A stretch of 64,000 nt of DNA. Origin: Diphasiastrum complanatum (Eukaryota; Streptophyta; Lycopodiopsida; Lycopodiales; Lycopodiaceae). Position 1 is the first letter of the stretch; every line of letters begins with the position of its first letter. Below the pieces are notes generated by a model. That model was not told the origin of the DNA, ran no database searches, and saw nothing but the letters and a program-made list of their open reading frames with translations. Positions 11,111 through 22,546 of the stretch are shown here, piece after piece. The translations under genes and the position numbers were made by a program. The DNA is taken from the NCBI GenBank assembly GCA_029204225.1, contig CM055100.1, positions 10,986,269 to 11,050,268 on the forward strand. The letters are read 5' to 3'.

Positions 11111-11487
11111 ACGCCAACGGTATGTCGTCGGGACCATTTGGTTCGGGATGCCAACGATATGTTGTCGAGACCATTCGGAGTTCGAGAGCTCTTCAAGCAG
11201 TCACGAATGTATAGAGGTGTGTATGGCCTCAGTTTTTTTTTTTTTTGGTTCATTTGAATGATCAACAATTTGTTAACTTGTCGATTTTTTTTGGGACTTA
11301 AGACATGGCTCGTAATCATTGTTGAGAACCTCTAACATCCTTGAGTTTGTTGCTTCAAGTGCCGAACCATATCAATGGTATGCTGCATATGTCATAGATT
11401 TGTCATATTTGGATCGGAAGCAACTATGTATCCATGGATGACAAAAGAATCAGTAAGACTAGACAAGCCTAGACACATCTAATACTA
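11111..11487. other. Unassigned spacer with a T-run
   Basis: Holds a stretch of 14-15 T at about 11230 and no recognisable coding content. It is where the minus-strand gypsy remnant (11488-16316) stops; its pol genes are missing. Confidence 0.4.
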
Positions 11488-12636
11488 CTAAGTTTGGTAA
11501 GGTGCAAATGGATCAACTTGATGAGCAGGCACACTAGTATCTTCTATATAATACATCGCTGGGTCTATGTAGTCGGGATCAACTTGGTTGATAGATGATG
11601 TAGCAATATGTTGACTCTCTACAAAAGGTTGTTGTTTTGGATGGGGAGCGATTGGCCTTGGATAGGAAGACTCGGGTGAGAATGTAAAAGTGGTGTAGAA
11701 TGGTTCATAAAACCCCAGAAAACCTGGGCCTATTGGCCTTGGTTGGTATTGTCCTAGCCTCTGTGCGGATGCCTGTGGATTGTAATTTGGTGCGTAATTC
11801 GTAGGTCCAAGTGGTCTATACGGATGGTACATTGGTCTTGGTGCCTATTGATAGTACGTTCTTGCATGTGGGCACTCCTTGGTAGCATGGCATGAGCACA
11901 CACCCCCACCACATATTTTCATGGATAGGACAAGTCTTTTTGGCCACATCCTTTAGCAATTTTTTGGAACTCTAAGGTCAACTTCTCCATTTGTGCTTGG
12001 TGTGCCCATTGCCAACCTTCTAGATGTTGAAGGATATCGACTGTGCTGGTTGAGGCGGATTTTTCAATACGTGAAGTCTCGTGTTTAGCTAGCCCCTCAC
12101 CTTTTTTCTCGCGATAATCGCATTCCTTGTCAGACCCTTCATCTTCTTCACGGATGGAGTCATCCATCGCGTCTTTCAATTGCTCATACGAGTCTACGGG
12201 TTTCAATTCTCTCTTGATGCCCTTGGGTAAACTGACTAAAAAAAGTTTAATGGCCATTTTTTCGGTGATTTTATTGTCGCACTCTATCTTGAGACGTTTA
12301 AAATGCTCAATATAGCACTCTTTGCTCCGCATTTTAATTTGAGTCAATTAGATGAAAGGGCTTTGAGTGAGCTTGGAGGGTTTAAACCTTGTGGTGAGAG
12401 CTTTTTCTATGGTTTCCCATGACTCGATATTCGGGCTCTCTAGATTTAAATACTTGTAGAACCATTAGGAACAGTCTTAACTTTTCAGTGTCCGAGCTGT
12501 CTCCATAGAACTTACAAGCATTGTGGAAGTCTTGAAGGAAACAAACTAGGTCTGAGTCCCCATCATACTTTGGTGTATCGATTCACAGAATCCTTTTCGT
12601 CACTTGCGGAGGCTATTGATTTACACTTGTTGCCAT
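11488..12636 (-). pseudogene. Ty3/gypsy gag, frameshifted
   Basis: Reading from ATG at 12636 the protein starts MATSVNQ and soon meets a stop. It continues with DLVCFLQDFHNACKFYGDSS, shifts frame near 12465, and then gives the helical gag core ending SKECYIEHFKRLKIECD and FLVSLPKGIKRELKP (12347-11919). After another break a Pro/Tyr-rich tail follows (11832-11488). This order, a retrotransposon gag helical core then a disordered tail, fits gypsy gag, the structural protein that packages element RNA. A Cys-rich stretch near 11880 (CHATKECPHA) may be a decayed zinc knuckle. It lies downstream of the beta 5' LTR at 15617-16316 on the same strand, so it belongs to that element. Confidence 0.7.
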
Positions 12637-13129
12637 TGTGATCTAGCATATATTCTATGCACTTAGGTGATGGGTGATGGATGTTGATATCGACAGATTT
12701 GACAAACTTATCATGACGGATCTATGGCTTTCTACTAGGACACTTCTAGAGGTGCCTAAGGCTATCAAACCAGATTCATCATGATAGGATTGTCGGCGAT
12801 GGAAGATGGATATGTATAATCCTAGGTGCAATGTGCATCTGCAAGAGCTCAGATTTTCTTGAGTGGAACCATATGATGTTGATCTTAGAGAATTTTACTA
12901 AGTTTCAAGTGCTTGAAATTATGGGGCTTCATTGTGATCACAAGTGAACCTCTCTGGATAGAATTCGCATGCATGTCTGGGAACTCGCACAAGTCCAAAT
13001 CTTGCCAAAAATAGGCTATGTGAGTACTAGATAGTTCTATCTTGGAAAAGATCAAAGATTTTGCACTTGAAGGTATTTCTACAGGTTTTGTTTTGTTTTT
13101 TTGTTTTTTTAACCTCATCTAGGAGTTTT

Positions 13130-14010
13130 TGAGCACTCCCATAGTTGAGAAGGGTTTGTGCGAATTCCAGGGAATGACTTACATAGCTCAAAAATGACTC
13201 GCAAAATTCAAAAAATGACATGCACAACTCAAAAAATGACTCACACAACAAACTTCTGAGGGTTTATGCACTCGCACAACATATAGTAAGCACTCGCACA
13301 CTCGAACTCGTACACCTGCTTCTAGGCTTAGGAACAGATGGACGAATGTCGAAAAGCGGGTGAAAAACAAATTCACTAGCTGAAAGACCAGGAAGAAGTC
13401 AACCTACTCGCATAGGGTGAGCGATGCAAAAAACGAGTCAAAATGACTCGTACAGATCTAAATAAGGCAAAAAAACAAGTTAAATGACTCGCACAGATCT
13501 GAATGATGCAAAAAAGAAGTCAAAATGATTCGCACAGATAGGGTGAAAAATGACTCGCACACGAGAACTTACTTACTCGCACACAGTGAAATATGACTCG
13601 CAGACAGGGTGAAAAATGACTCGCACAAGGGAACGATGCAAAAAACAAGTAAAAAATGACTCGCACACCTGATTGAAGGTTGAGTGATTCACACAACAAA
13701 CCGTGAAGTGTAGAGGTAATGACTCAGAAATGACTCGCACAACACCTCTTGTGAAGACTCGCACAACAAACCTTGAAGTGTAGAGGTAATGACACAGAAT
13801 TTGACAAAAATGACTCGCACACCTCAAAAATGACTCGCACAACAAACAATTGTAGAGGTAATGACTCAGAAATGACTTGCACAACACCTCTTGTGAAGAC
13901 TCTCACAACAGACCTTGAAGTGTAGAGGTACTCGCTCATAGAACTAAAGAAGACAAAAAACCTCTTGAAATGACTCGCACAACTGACTGAAGGTTGAGGG
14001 ACTCGCTCAC
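13130..14010 (-). repeat. Minisatellite built on AATGACTCGCACA, in gypsy leader
   Basis: The core ATGACTCGCACA(AC) appears more than a dozen times at irregular spacing. Between about 13690 and 13930 a larger unit of roughly 100 bp (ACAACAAACC..GAAGTGTAGAGGTAATGACTCAG..) repeats two to three times, so there is a higher-order structure. Translations give repetitive Cys/Glu/Ser/Phe strings (CESFL-like) that are not a gene. Confidence 0.8.
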
Positions 14011-15600
14011 AGATCGGAAGAAGACAAAAAACACCTTTTTGGACCCGCGAACAAGGAAAAGTGGTTGGGCGAGTGGTTTCTAGACCTAAAATCTGTCTGA
14101 AACGAGGTTTGATGCCTTTTTCTACAAAAAAGACGGGAAAAGGGTGAAGATGTTGCAATGGGCCTTCTGGTACTCGCCCACCTGCAAACAATGGATCTTA
14201 GCATGATGTGTTTTGTGGGTTGGCCGAGTAGTGTACGTAGCAGATGGGTCGCTTTTTTTTCTGTAGTTCATTGCATGTTCCATCAGCAGTAATAACGAAG
14301 TTCAAGCAAGTGTAGGGAGCTCAAATTAGACTGCACGTAAGATTTAAGTGGTCTTTGAGTGGACTGATGTAATCTGTAAGATCAGAATGCTGGCTTTCAG
14401 TTTTATGGTATTGGAAGCATGATCCTTCCTCACATATCTTGTTGAAAATGGTAGAAAGGAAAAAGCAATTTGGGGCTGGGCGAGTAGTGTAGACCTGCTG
14501 CACGAGTGGGCCGGCCTCTCTTTCCTATTACACTTCTTACATTTCTACAGGGTCCGTGCACCGGGTGGAGGAGCACGCCTCTACAGCACGCATGGAGGAG
14601 GGCGCGCCATCATTTTTGAAAGCTATCTCAAGATCCAAAAAAAATTAGTTAGCGTTTGTGGTACAAGGAAAAATGTGTCTAGAAAAAAAGCAAATCATGC
14701 TTTTCTTTTTGTTCCCTGCAACCAGAACTAGAAGTATGGCTAAGAAAACAGATCACTAGAGCTTTATTCTAGTTTCTTATCATCCCACCTACCAACCAAA
14801 AAGTTCAGTTAGCAGTTCGTGGTACAAGCAAAAACGTCTATGAGGTTTCTTGTCAAGAAAAAGATGGATCTCTTGGATCTAATCGCATCTATTCTGGCTG
14901 CTACCCGTCGCTCTTCCTTCTTGCCTCAATATGCGCGCCCCTTGTTCACATGCCTCCAGCTTAAGTCCTTTAAGTATTTACATAGTAGCTGATTTCCATA
15001 TTTTCTCAAAAAAAATTATTCGATCGGTGAGCATTTGCAGGTAATTATAGTTGACCTCAAAAGCTCTTTCGTTCATGTAATTTCCATTTGATTGCAGACC
15101 ACACTAGCAGGAGGCAGATTCACCGACAGAACCATACTGCGTAAACAGAATCGTCTCAACTTATTCATAGCAATCTGAATTAGTGATCCGAATCATTGCT
15201 CTCAAGGATGACCTAAAACTGATAGCAAGTCGGCTGCACAACCTGTACAGTCCATATCCTTTGGAACTGGGACTCTTCTGATGCAAATAACTCAGATTAT
15301 ACTCACACATCCTAAGGACATCAAATTTGATAGCATTACATCAAATTTGATAGCATTTCAGAGAACACTGCATAAAGAATCACGAAAATAATACTATCTA
15401 ATCTCAAAAAACTATTTCCTTGAGCTGTTGTCCTGCAAAAGAACACGTTTGGGCAACAAAGGACAAAAAGAAAACAAAGGTTAAACACTAAATAAAGACG
15501 TACTTGGCTTTGAACATACAAAACAAAACACTACAAAATAGAACTTTTACACTACAAAAGCAAGAAATCAAGCAAAAAGCATCAAAAAAGAGCCAAAAAA
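14011..15600 (-). other. Gypsy leader, proximal part, unassigned
   Basis: Lies between the primer-like site and the minisatellite. I see no coding potential; it includes a GC-richer stretch at about 14545-14620 and many short A-runs near 15540-15600. Confidence 0.4.
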
Positions 15601-15616
15601 GTGACAAGGGTGCCAA
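15601..15616 (-). other. Possible primer-binding site
   Basis: Directly after the LTR end (..TACAACA) the minus strand reads TTGGCACCCTTGTCAC, resembling the TGGCGCC-type primer sites of plant gypsy elements with changes. The tRNA cannot be named by eye. Confidence 0.5.
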
Positions 15617-16316
15617 TGTTGTACATTTCGCATCCCTCGTTGGCTATGGCTCCATCTAGCATGACTATGGCGGTCTCTCAACTAGTATACGCTATGGCTT
15701 CTCCAACTAGCTTGAGCAAGAGGATGGGAAGAGCACTATGATCATAGGGTGAGTATCAGGTAAGATCCACTCTTCTCTTTTTTCTCTCCTTAGCAACTAA
15801 CAAATGACGGCTTAACTTAAAGGATAAAACCCTAATCTAAATCTCCTCCTCTAAGGCTTACCCTACTAGAGAATGGAGGGCCTAGATTAACTTAACCTGT
15901 TGCCAGATAATGTACAATACAATGTGAAGTAACACAATACATGAAACCACACAAGGGAGAACACTCAGAGAGAAAAGATAGGCATGTATTGCAAATGAGG
16001 ATCTTGTCGAAAATGGACTCTTCCACTCCTATATATACTTGGAGTGGTGGTCACTTACAAAAAGGCACTATGGGACTAACTTAACTTCATTGGGGCCATG
16101 GGACAAACCCCCAATAGGCCTTTGTGACTAACTTTTACATAGCTTGAAATTACATATCTATGTATAGTGCCCATGACAATTTAAACTTAGAATTGAGCCA
16201 TTACGAATAAAGTAAAAGCCTAAACTTGATGGGCAAGTTACTGCGTTTAAATTCTATTCTGCTTGCGTTTTTAAAGATGTTCCGTAAGATGGCTAGAATA
16301 TTAATATCAACCTACA
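15617..16316 (-). repeat. Beta LTR, minus orientation (5' LTR)
   Basis: The 700 bp are the diverged reverse complement of 6077-6762: same TGTAGG start, same TATATATA box (about 16033 on this strand), same conserved GCCTATTG and AGGAGTGGAAGAGTCC blocks. The two copies differ at many sites, so neither insertion is recent. Confidence 0.85.
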
Positions 16317-16607
16317 CACACCCATCTATATTTCAAGTTTGCATGTAAAAGGAGTAGTTTCCCTCTCCATAGTGAAGAACAGTACGTGTGCTACAATGAA
16401 GAGAATAGTAGCGTTGATGAAGCCAACATATAGAGAATCATGTCGAAACAATATGCTTGCTCTAAGTTTGATTGTTGTATAAAAATTGCACATCACATTG
16501 GTAGTGCATATTTGTTGAGTCATTTGTAGTACGAGATTGTCGCCGGGAGTGTCAACCTCACCTTCATCTACATACCACAAAGAGAGAGAAGGCAGGAGAG
16601 AGAATGC

Positions 16608-16690
<83 letters not shown>

Positions 16691-17390
16691 ATCCAGCAGA
16701 GTTTTATTAGGAGAATAGAGAAGATATGAATGTAATGGCTCCCTTTTATAGATTTGAGAGGTGAGCCTCCTTCAACCTGATTTACTATTGAAGTCCCATC
16801 AGGATCACGATATTGACCATCAAATCACTTTGTGTTTCTTGAGAACAAGTCGTGTTTCTCAACATAGGAACTTTACAAAAGCTAAGTTTAAACTAATTTA
16901 TTTAATTACTAATTGTGCTCCATGGCACTTATTAGTCTAAGGCCCACCAATGTTGGACTTACACTCATAGGATCTCAATTGGTCGTCTGTTTCTAATACT
17001 TTCAACTCTCTACATGTAGTATTCGGGCTTACTGCAGGAGCCTCTTGCCATATTTTATAATATTCCATGTCGTTCCCAGAATCGGGCAACATCTTTCTAC
17101 TGCCAAACAGGTGGCAGAGTCCCATGGCACTGCCTTTGATTGGTCCTTGGGATGGTAACATTTGGTGATGGTGAGTCATTGGTGTTGTTAAAATTGTAGA
17201 GAGCATGGGTATATATAGATATAAATTTTTGTTGTGCTCCAGGAAAAGCGTAGATATGAGTTCACTTATGTAAAACTTGAGGCTTTATTTGATGATGATC
17301 AACAAGAACATGGGCTTGCCAGATTTTTAATAATAACCATGTGGATCTAGTGGCCATTCATGATAACCTTGTTCATCAACAAATGGGTAG
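16317..17390. other. Unassigned sequence with an anonymous frame
   Basis: Contains a minus-strand frame at 16937-17206 (89 codons, ending in IGGP) that I do not recognise. Its composition is not simple repeat, so it may be a remnant of a coding region, but there is no partner or motif. The remainder shows only a microsatellite. Confidence 0.3.
16610..16687. repeat. (GA)n microsatellite, 78 bp
   Basis: Uninterrupted AG dinucleotide run just outside the beta 5' LTR. Confidence 0.97.
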
Positions 17391-17923
17391 TGTGAAAGAT
17401 TTCAGATCATCCAAGATCCAAATCCATGTCCTTGATCTTTGGTTAAAAAAGAGCAAACCAACAATCCTGCCAAATTAATGTAGAAAAATAAGCATCTACA
17501 TACAAAATGAGATGGAAACTCTAAGAGATACTGATTAAACATGAACCAAAACGTAAAATATAGTTGATGTCTGTACGATTACAGTACCCTATTGTATTTT
17601 GCACGTGTGGAACCGAAAATAGCAATAAATGATCATTCTACATATAGAATTGCAAGATAACATCATGAGAGTGCACCAATGAGTAGTAGAACCCAAAGAG
17701 AACCATGTATAATGATGAAATGAGAGAGAGAATAGAGAAGATCCTTTTTTCCATGAGTTACAACAATATATAACAGGTCCAAACCCTACTTTAAAACAAC
17801 TTTGGAGGATAGGGGCATGCTTGCTACCACATTGAGCATTAGTGCTTGGGCGGTAGTTGTTGCATTGGGTAGCGAGGGTAGTCATTGGCCAAGTAGTGCG
17901 ACAATATGCCAAGACAGTCACTG

Positions 17924-17974
<51 letters not shown>

Positions 17975-18124
17975 GTACCAACTTTTTAAGACTTTCAAAA
18001 AGTGCTTATTGAATGTATTCTAAACTAATATAACTTCAAAAAGTTTATCTCTAAGTCTAAAATGAGTTTTGGCCTCAATTGACAATTTACCAAAATATGA
18101 CTAAACTTGTTGAAATCTCTCACA
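17391..18124 (-). repeat. Alpha LTR (3' LTR of the non-autonomous element)
   Basis: On the minus strand it starts TGTGAGAGATTTCAAC directly after GAAGAGGGAG (polypurine tract) and ends CTTTCACA. A GCACGTGTGG motif lies at 17601-17610. A (GA)n run at 17926-17975 has expanded within it, which explains its greater length (734 bp). Confidence 0.88.
17926..17975. repeat. (GA)n microsatellite inside an alpha LTR
   Basis: AG repeats with one GC interruption, absent or much shorter in the other alpha LTR copies. Confidence 0.95.
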
Positions 18125-18989
18125 CTCCCTCTTCAACTAGTTTTGGCATAGTTTACACCATACTACTTTGATCCAACTTTAGAATGATCTCCATCCTAAG
18201 TATAGATCTCATTTCTAATGTTCTAAAGTAGTTTCCGTAATTGATACAGAGAATAGTGTCCAAATTGGATGCTTCACTATTTCTTAAATCAATTTTACAC
18301 ATCAAGATATAACTAGAACATGAAGAACCAAATAGAATGTGAATGAAATGATTCCTCCATGTTTCAAAATGTGAACTCTCTGGAAAATTATAGCAAGCAA
18401 ATAATAAATGTGAGTGATGACCATTTGCTTGCTTGTCTCCTCCAACTTTGTCCTTTCATGACATGTCTCCACCATAAAACTCCATGAATGAGCCTTCATC
18501 TCCATCTTGCCACAAGATATCATCAACACTTGATGACTTGGCCATGAATGAGTGACATAATGAAATAGCTTCATTTCCATCAGCAAAGCCAGTTAAGAAT
18601 GCTAGTACAATTCCAACAATAAGATATTGCAAGACAATGTAGCTAGTATCTTCACAATTTGCACACATTCACATGAAATACCTCAAACATGAGATAGAAT
18701 AAGTAAACTTGAACAACACTTTCTGGCTGCCCCTTTGACCTTACTTGATTCTTCAAACACCTGCAAAAACATAACCATAACATCTTTTCCAAATAACCTT
18801 CCTTTGATGCTCTTGATTAGCTCCAAATTGCCACCTTTCCTTTTGTGTTGTTGAAGCCCTTTGAAACCAACCTCTTGATCTTCCTCTTGACCATCAAAGT
18901 CATTGAACAAACCTTGTTTTTTAGATCCATTACTTGCTGGAAAATCATGAAGACATCCATCTCTTGCAGAGCATCATCTACACAAGAAG
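18125..18989 (-). pseudogene. Internal region of non-autonomous alpha element, with pol tail and unrecognised coding-like pieces
   Basis: Next to the 3' LTR the minus strand encodes MPKLVEEGV and a stop located in the LTR, the same pol ending as in copia E4 and H. Further upstream, open pieces at 18910-18683 (LFNDFDGQEEDQEV-like, then FKGLQQHKRKGGNLEL) and 18668-18456 (KSSSVDDILWQDGDEGSFMEF) look like protein-coding sequence but match nothing I recognise; KSSSVDD and KSSCVDD (near 18980) occur in two places. They could be a captured host fragment or a decayed gag. Confidence 0.45.
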
Positions 18990-19602
18990 ATTTTTCTGAT
19001 CTTTGGTTAAAAAAAGAGCAAACCAATAATCCTGCCAATGTAGAAAAATCAGCATCTACATACAAAATGAGATGCAAACGTTAAGAGATATTGATCAAAA
19101 ATGAACCAAAACATAAAATATAGTTTATTTCCATACAATTACAGTACCCTACTATATTTCACACATGTGGAACCGAAAATAGCAATAAATGATTATTCTA
19201 CACATAGAATTGCAAAATAACATCATGAGAGTGCACCAATGAGTAATAGAACCCAAAGAAAACCCTGTATAATGATGAAATGAGAGAGAGAGAGAAGAGA
19301 TAAGATCTCTTTCTCCATGAGTTACAACAATATATAGCAAGTCCAAACCCTACTTTGCCACTTGGCTTTCCCTCCAATATGAAAAAATCCTACTATTTTG
19401 GGACTAGATTCAATGTACCCAAAGTTCAAATTTGAATCTCTCTCAAACTCGACTACCAACTTTCCCACACTTTCAAAAAGTATTTATTGAATGTATTTTA
19501 AACTAATATAACTTCAAAAAATTTATCTCTAAGTCTAAAATGAGTTTTGGTCTCAATTGACAATTTACCAAAATATGACTAAACTTGTTGAAATCTCTCA
19601 CA
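18990..19602 (-). repeat. Alpha LTR, 3'-truncated (5' LTR of the non-autonomous element)
   Basis: Closely matches 17391-18124 from TGTGAGAG (right end) through the TTCACACATGTGG motif at about 19159-19170 to CCAAAGATCAGA, where similarity stops. Confidence 0.85.
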
Positions 19603-20139
19603 AGTAATTGACACCATCTATCAGAGGATCCCATGATAACACTAGTTGATATTGATCCTCTAGATTGGCGCTACTTCTCCTAGTGGTATTGTCATGGTCT
19701 CTTTCAATTCATAATGTGTATAAGACATGCTCTCTGGACTACTTTGTCCATCCAGATATTTGTGGTATGTTTGAACCTGAAGACTTTCCTCAGTAGCCAG
19801 CCTTACCAATTGTGGACAAGGGGTAGACATTGTAGGTACTGGTTATAGTTGTGCAAATGATCTTTTTGAGCTTGAATTCTCTAGATTTGGCCTTTTAAGA
19901 ATGGATATACCTAGATTTGGCACTGTGATGGTCTGTTGGTTGTGAAACAATCAAACTTTGGTTGAATCTTACTCGTTGAAAGGAAATCATCAACCTTGGT
20001 CTCTCCCTTGGTATTGCAATTCCCATTTGAAGGCTATATAATTGCATTCTCCTTTGGACTTTGTGCTGAACTACCTTCAAGTTTCCCTGTGACACAAGTT
20101 TCCTTTGCAATGATTGTGCCAAGAGACTTGGTAAAATCC
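19603..20139 (-). other. Unassigned, possible old coding remnant
   Basis: The minus strand just right of copia-1 gives interrupted protein-like pieces (KETCVTGKLEGSSAQSPKE, then TKVDDFLSTSKIQPK). Stops break them and I recognise no family. Confidence 0.3.
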
Positions 20140-20821
20140 TGTAAAAATTACATCAAATAAAGATCCTAAAACACTTGAAATGATGAGGGAAACAATAGAT
20201 TATGATCTCATAAGATTAGCACAAGTTGAACCATCAAAATCCATCAAAAATCTATGCTTGAACCTCACTAAATGACCCAAATCCTTGAAGAAGGCTTCAC
20301 ACGTGTGAAAGTACGGCCTCCCACAGTCTGAGTACTGTACACCAGACCTACATTCAATCCTATAATCATTAGTAATCACAAGAACTCAAACAATTATGAA
20401 CATAGAGAGCAATTGCACCATTATGAGAGAAAAATCATGAAATTGCTTGATTGATTTTGGTGAGATATCATCACCTATATATACATGATCCATCACGGTT
20501 TTGGGCAGGTATGAGTATCCCTAAACCTATCCCTAATGCTAATTTTGGTGGATCTTTCATCCCTACCAAGTTAGGGTTGGAATCTTGGAGATCCCTCAAC
20601 AATGCAAAAACTACCAAAAATAGCTCCTATTTTCTCTCTCTTGTATCTAAGCATAATTTGGACTCATTCCAAAGGTTCTAACACTTAGGTCTACTTGAGA
20701 ACATCCTTATGAATGGAATCCTATTCTATTTGGCATGTGTGACAAGCCACATCATGACCATCTAGCTATTTACAAGTCATATGACCAAAACTAGTCAAGC
20801 TAGAATTGTGAATTTCTAACA
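20140..20821 (-). repeat. Family A LTR, 3' LTR of copia-1
   Basis: 682 bp, the same length as both copia-2 LTRs. On the minus strand it starts TGTTAGAAATTC after AGGGGGAT and ends TAATTTTTACA. It has a TATATATA box near 20474 and the palindrome TTCACACGTGTGAA at 20296-20309. Confidence 0.93.
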
Positions 20822-22546
20822 ATCCCCCTTACTATCTAGTTTGGTTCAATCATTGCTTCACTAATCACTCCAAGTGATGATCTGAACTTCATAAAAGGTG
20901 TCTTTTGAAGTGGTTTAGTAAGTAGATTAGCTACACATTCATTGCTTGGAACATGCTCCAAAGCAATCTCCTTGGCTTGCACCATTTCTCTCACAAAGTG
21001 ATGGCATATCTCAATGTGCTTAGATCTTGCATGGAAGATTGGGTTAGATGCAAGGTGTTGGACTGTCAACACTTTTGCATACTTCCATCTTAAACTTCTT
21101 CAAAAGACTTTGAACATAGTTTACTTGACTTATAAAGATAAAATCAGACCCTCTAAGTACCTCTATGCCTAAGATGAAGTGAAGACACCCTAGATCTACC
21201 ATCTTGAACTCTAAGGATAGATCTATCTTGAGTTTTTCAATACCATCAACACTATTTCCACTAATGATGATGTCATCTACATAAATGAGGAAACTTACAA
21301 TACCAACATCATCAAGCTTAATGTAAAGAGTGTGATCATATTCACTTTGAACAAAAGAAAGTGAAATAAGACAGCAATGTAGTCTTGAATTCCAAGATCT
21401 CGAGGCTTGCTTCAAGCCATAGATGCTTCTTTGGAGATGGCATACTTTGTTCTCCATTCCATGCTTGATGAACCCTTGTGGTTGCTCCATATAGATATCC
21501 TCTTCCAAAAAACCATTCAAGAAAGCATTAGAGACATCCATTTGACATAGGATCCATCCAAAATGTGATGCAAGTGCAATGATTAGTCTTATTGTGACCA
21601 TCTTGGCCAGGGGTGCAAAAGTTTCCTCATAGTCTATCCCTCTCTCTTGAGCATAACCGTTTGCAACTAATCTTGCTTTATGTTTGTTAACACTCCCATT
21701 TGCATTCAACTTAAGCTTGAAGACCCACTTGCATCCTATTACATTCTTTTGAGGTCTCTCAACAAGCAATCAAGGCATCATACTCATCCAACATAGCTTT
21801 ATACCATTCTTTGGAATTCAATGCATCTTCAACATTAGATGGTTCTTCAAAACTAGATAAAGCATAAGAAGTGGATGAGATACACTCAATTTGTTGCCCT
21901 TTGCCTTGATATGTGAGCCTTGATGGCTCCAGTTTTGCCCTTGAAGATCTCCTTGGTGTGATAGGTGGGTTTGGTGCTTGCTCCTCCATGAGCTCCTCCT
22001 CAAAACCAAGATCTTGCTCCTCGGCCATCTTCTTCTTGATTGTTGGAGGACTTGAGCCTTCTTCAAGCATATGCATATGATGTTCATCAAAGATAACATC
22101 CCTTGAAACAACAAATTTGTTCAAGGATGGGAGATAGACTTTGTAGCCCTTGCTTGAGCTTGCATATCCAAGCATGATCCCTCTTGTGGAAGATGGATCC
22201 TCCTTGGTTCTTGTTTCCAATGGCACATGCACATAACATATACACCCAAGAACTTTCAAGTGATTAAGATTGGGTTTCTTTCCATACAACATCTCATAAG
22301 TAGTTTTGCCTTCAATTGCTTTGCAAGACACCCTTGAATGTTGATCCTTTGCCATTGGACTTGCCTTTGCCTTTGGTGAAGAGAGCTTGGTCATCTCCAC
22401 CTTGGATGGAAAGCCTTTCCATCCTCTCTTGCATTTGGCTCCTTCTTGATTCCTCGACCACGAGTGTGCCTTGGAGTTCTTCAAGTATGGGTAGCTTACC
22501 CATAATTGCATATCCCTGAACCAAATTGTCAAATTCAAAGCTTAGT
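20822..22546 (-). pseudogene. Copia gag-pol remnant with two internal deletions
   Basis: From right to left: gag piece (VQ..AIMGK region, from 22538) that runs into an integrase C-terminal part at about 22319 (SR|VSCKAIEGKT, open frame continuing); then the GYKVYLPS and SRDVIFDEHH block and the linker to RT; RT from about 21769 (KWVFKLKLNANG, ILCQMDVSNAFLNG, catalytic YVDD) to 21060 (MEVCKSVDSP); and the RNase H tail (ARSKHIEICHHF) at 21040-20836. The gag-integrase join keeps the reading frame, giving a chimeric open frame of about 260 codons (22538-21759). Protease, the integrase core and the middle of RNase H are missing, so it cannot act on its own. Confidence 0.85.

Larger units (their letters stand above)
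11488..16316 (-). mobile_element. Gypsy remnant with beta 5' LTR, long repetitive leader and broken gag
   Basis: On the minus strand the order is LTR (16316-15617), primer-like site (15616-15601), a leader of about 3 kb, and gag (12636-11488). The pol region and 3' LTR are missing on the left. A leader this long with internal minisatellite is unusual but is known in Tat/Ogre-like gypsy elements. Confidence 0.65.
17391..19602 (-). mobile_element. Small non-autonomous alpha-LTR copia element
   Basis: Two alpha LTRs in the same minus orientation (17391-18124 and 18990-19602) enclose about 865 bp that ends, on the minus strand, in a polypurine tract. The internal part is too short for gag-pol. 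The 5' LTR has lost its last ~50 bp together with the primer site. Flanking 5-mers (GGTAG left, AGTAA right) do not match, so a target duplication is not preserved. Confidence 0.7.
20140..22546 (-). mobile_element. Copia-1 (family A), deleted and cut by gypsy T1
   Basis: 3' LTR (20140-20821), polypurine tract, then RNase H tail, RT, and an integrase end fused to gag. It stops abruptly at 22546 inside gag, where the T1 LTR begins. Compared with copia-2 of the same family it lacks about 0.5 kb between RT and RNase H and about 1.3 kb between integrase and gag. Confidence 0.85.

Noticed and set aside
13130-14010. Possible CRISPR-like array (short repeats with spacers)
   Set aside because: Repeat cores are irregular in length and spacing, the spacers are themselves repeated, and the host is a plant.
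12885-14204. Several minus-strand frames rich in Cys, Glu, Ser and Phe (CESFL-like repeats)
   Set aside because: They are the translated CTCGCACA minisatellite of the gypsy leader, not a Cys-rich peptide gene.
20451-20681. 76-codon frame found three times (20451, 28059, 33586)
   Set aside because: It recurs because it lies in the family A LTR, antisense to the element, across the TATA box; recurrence reflects the LTR and not a conserved gene.
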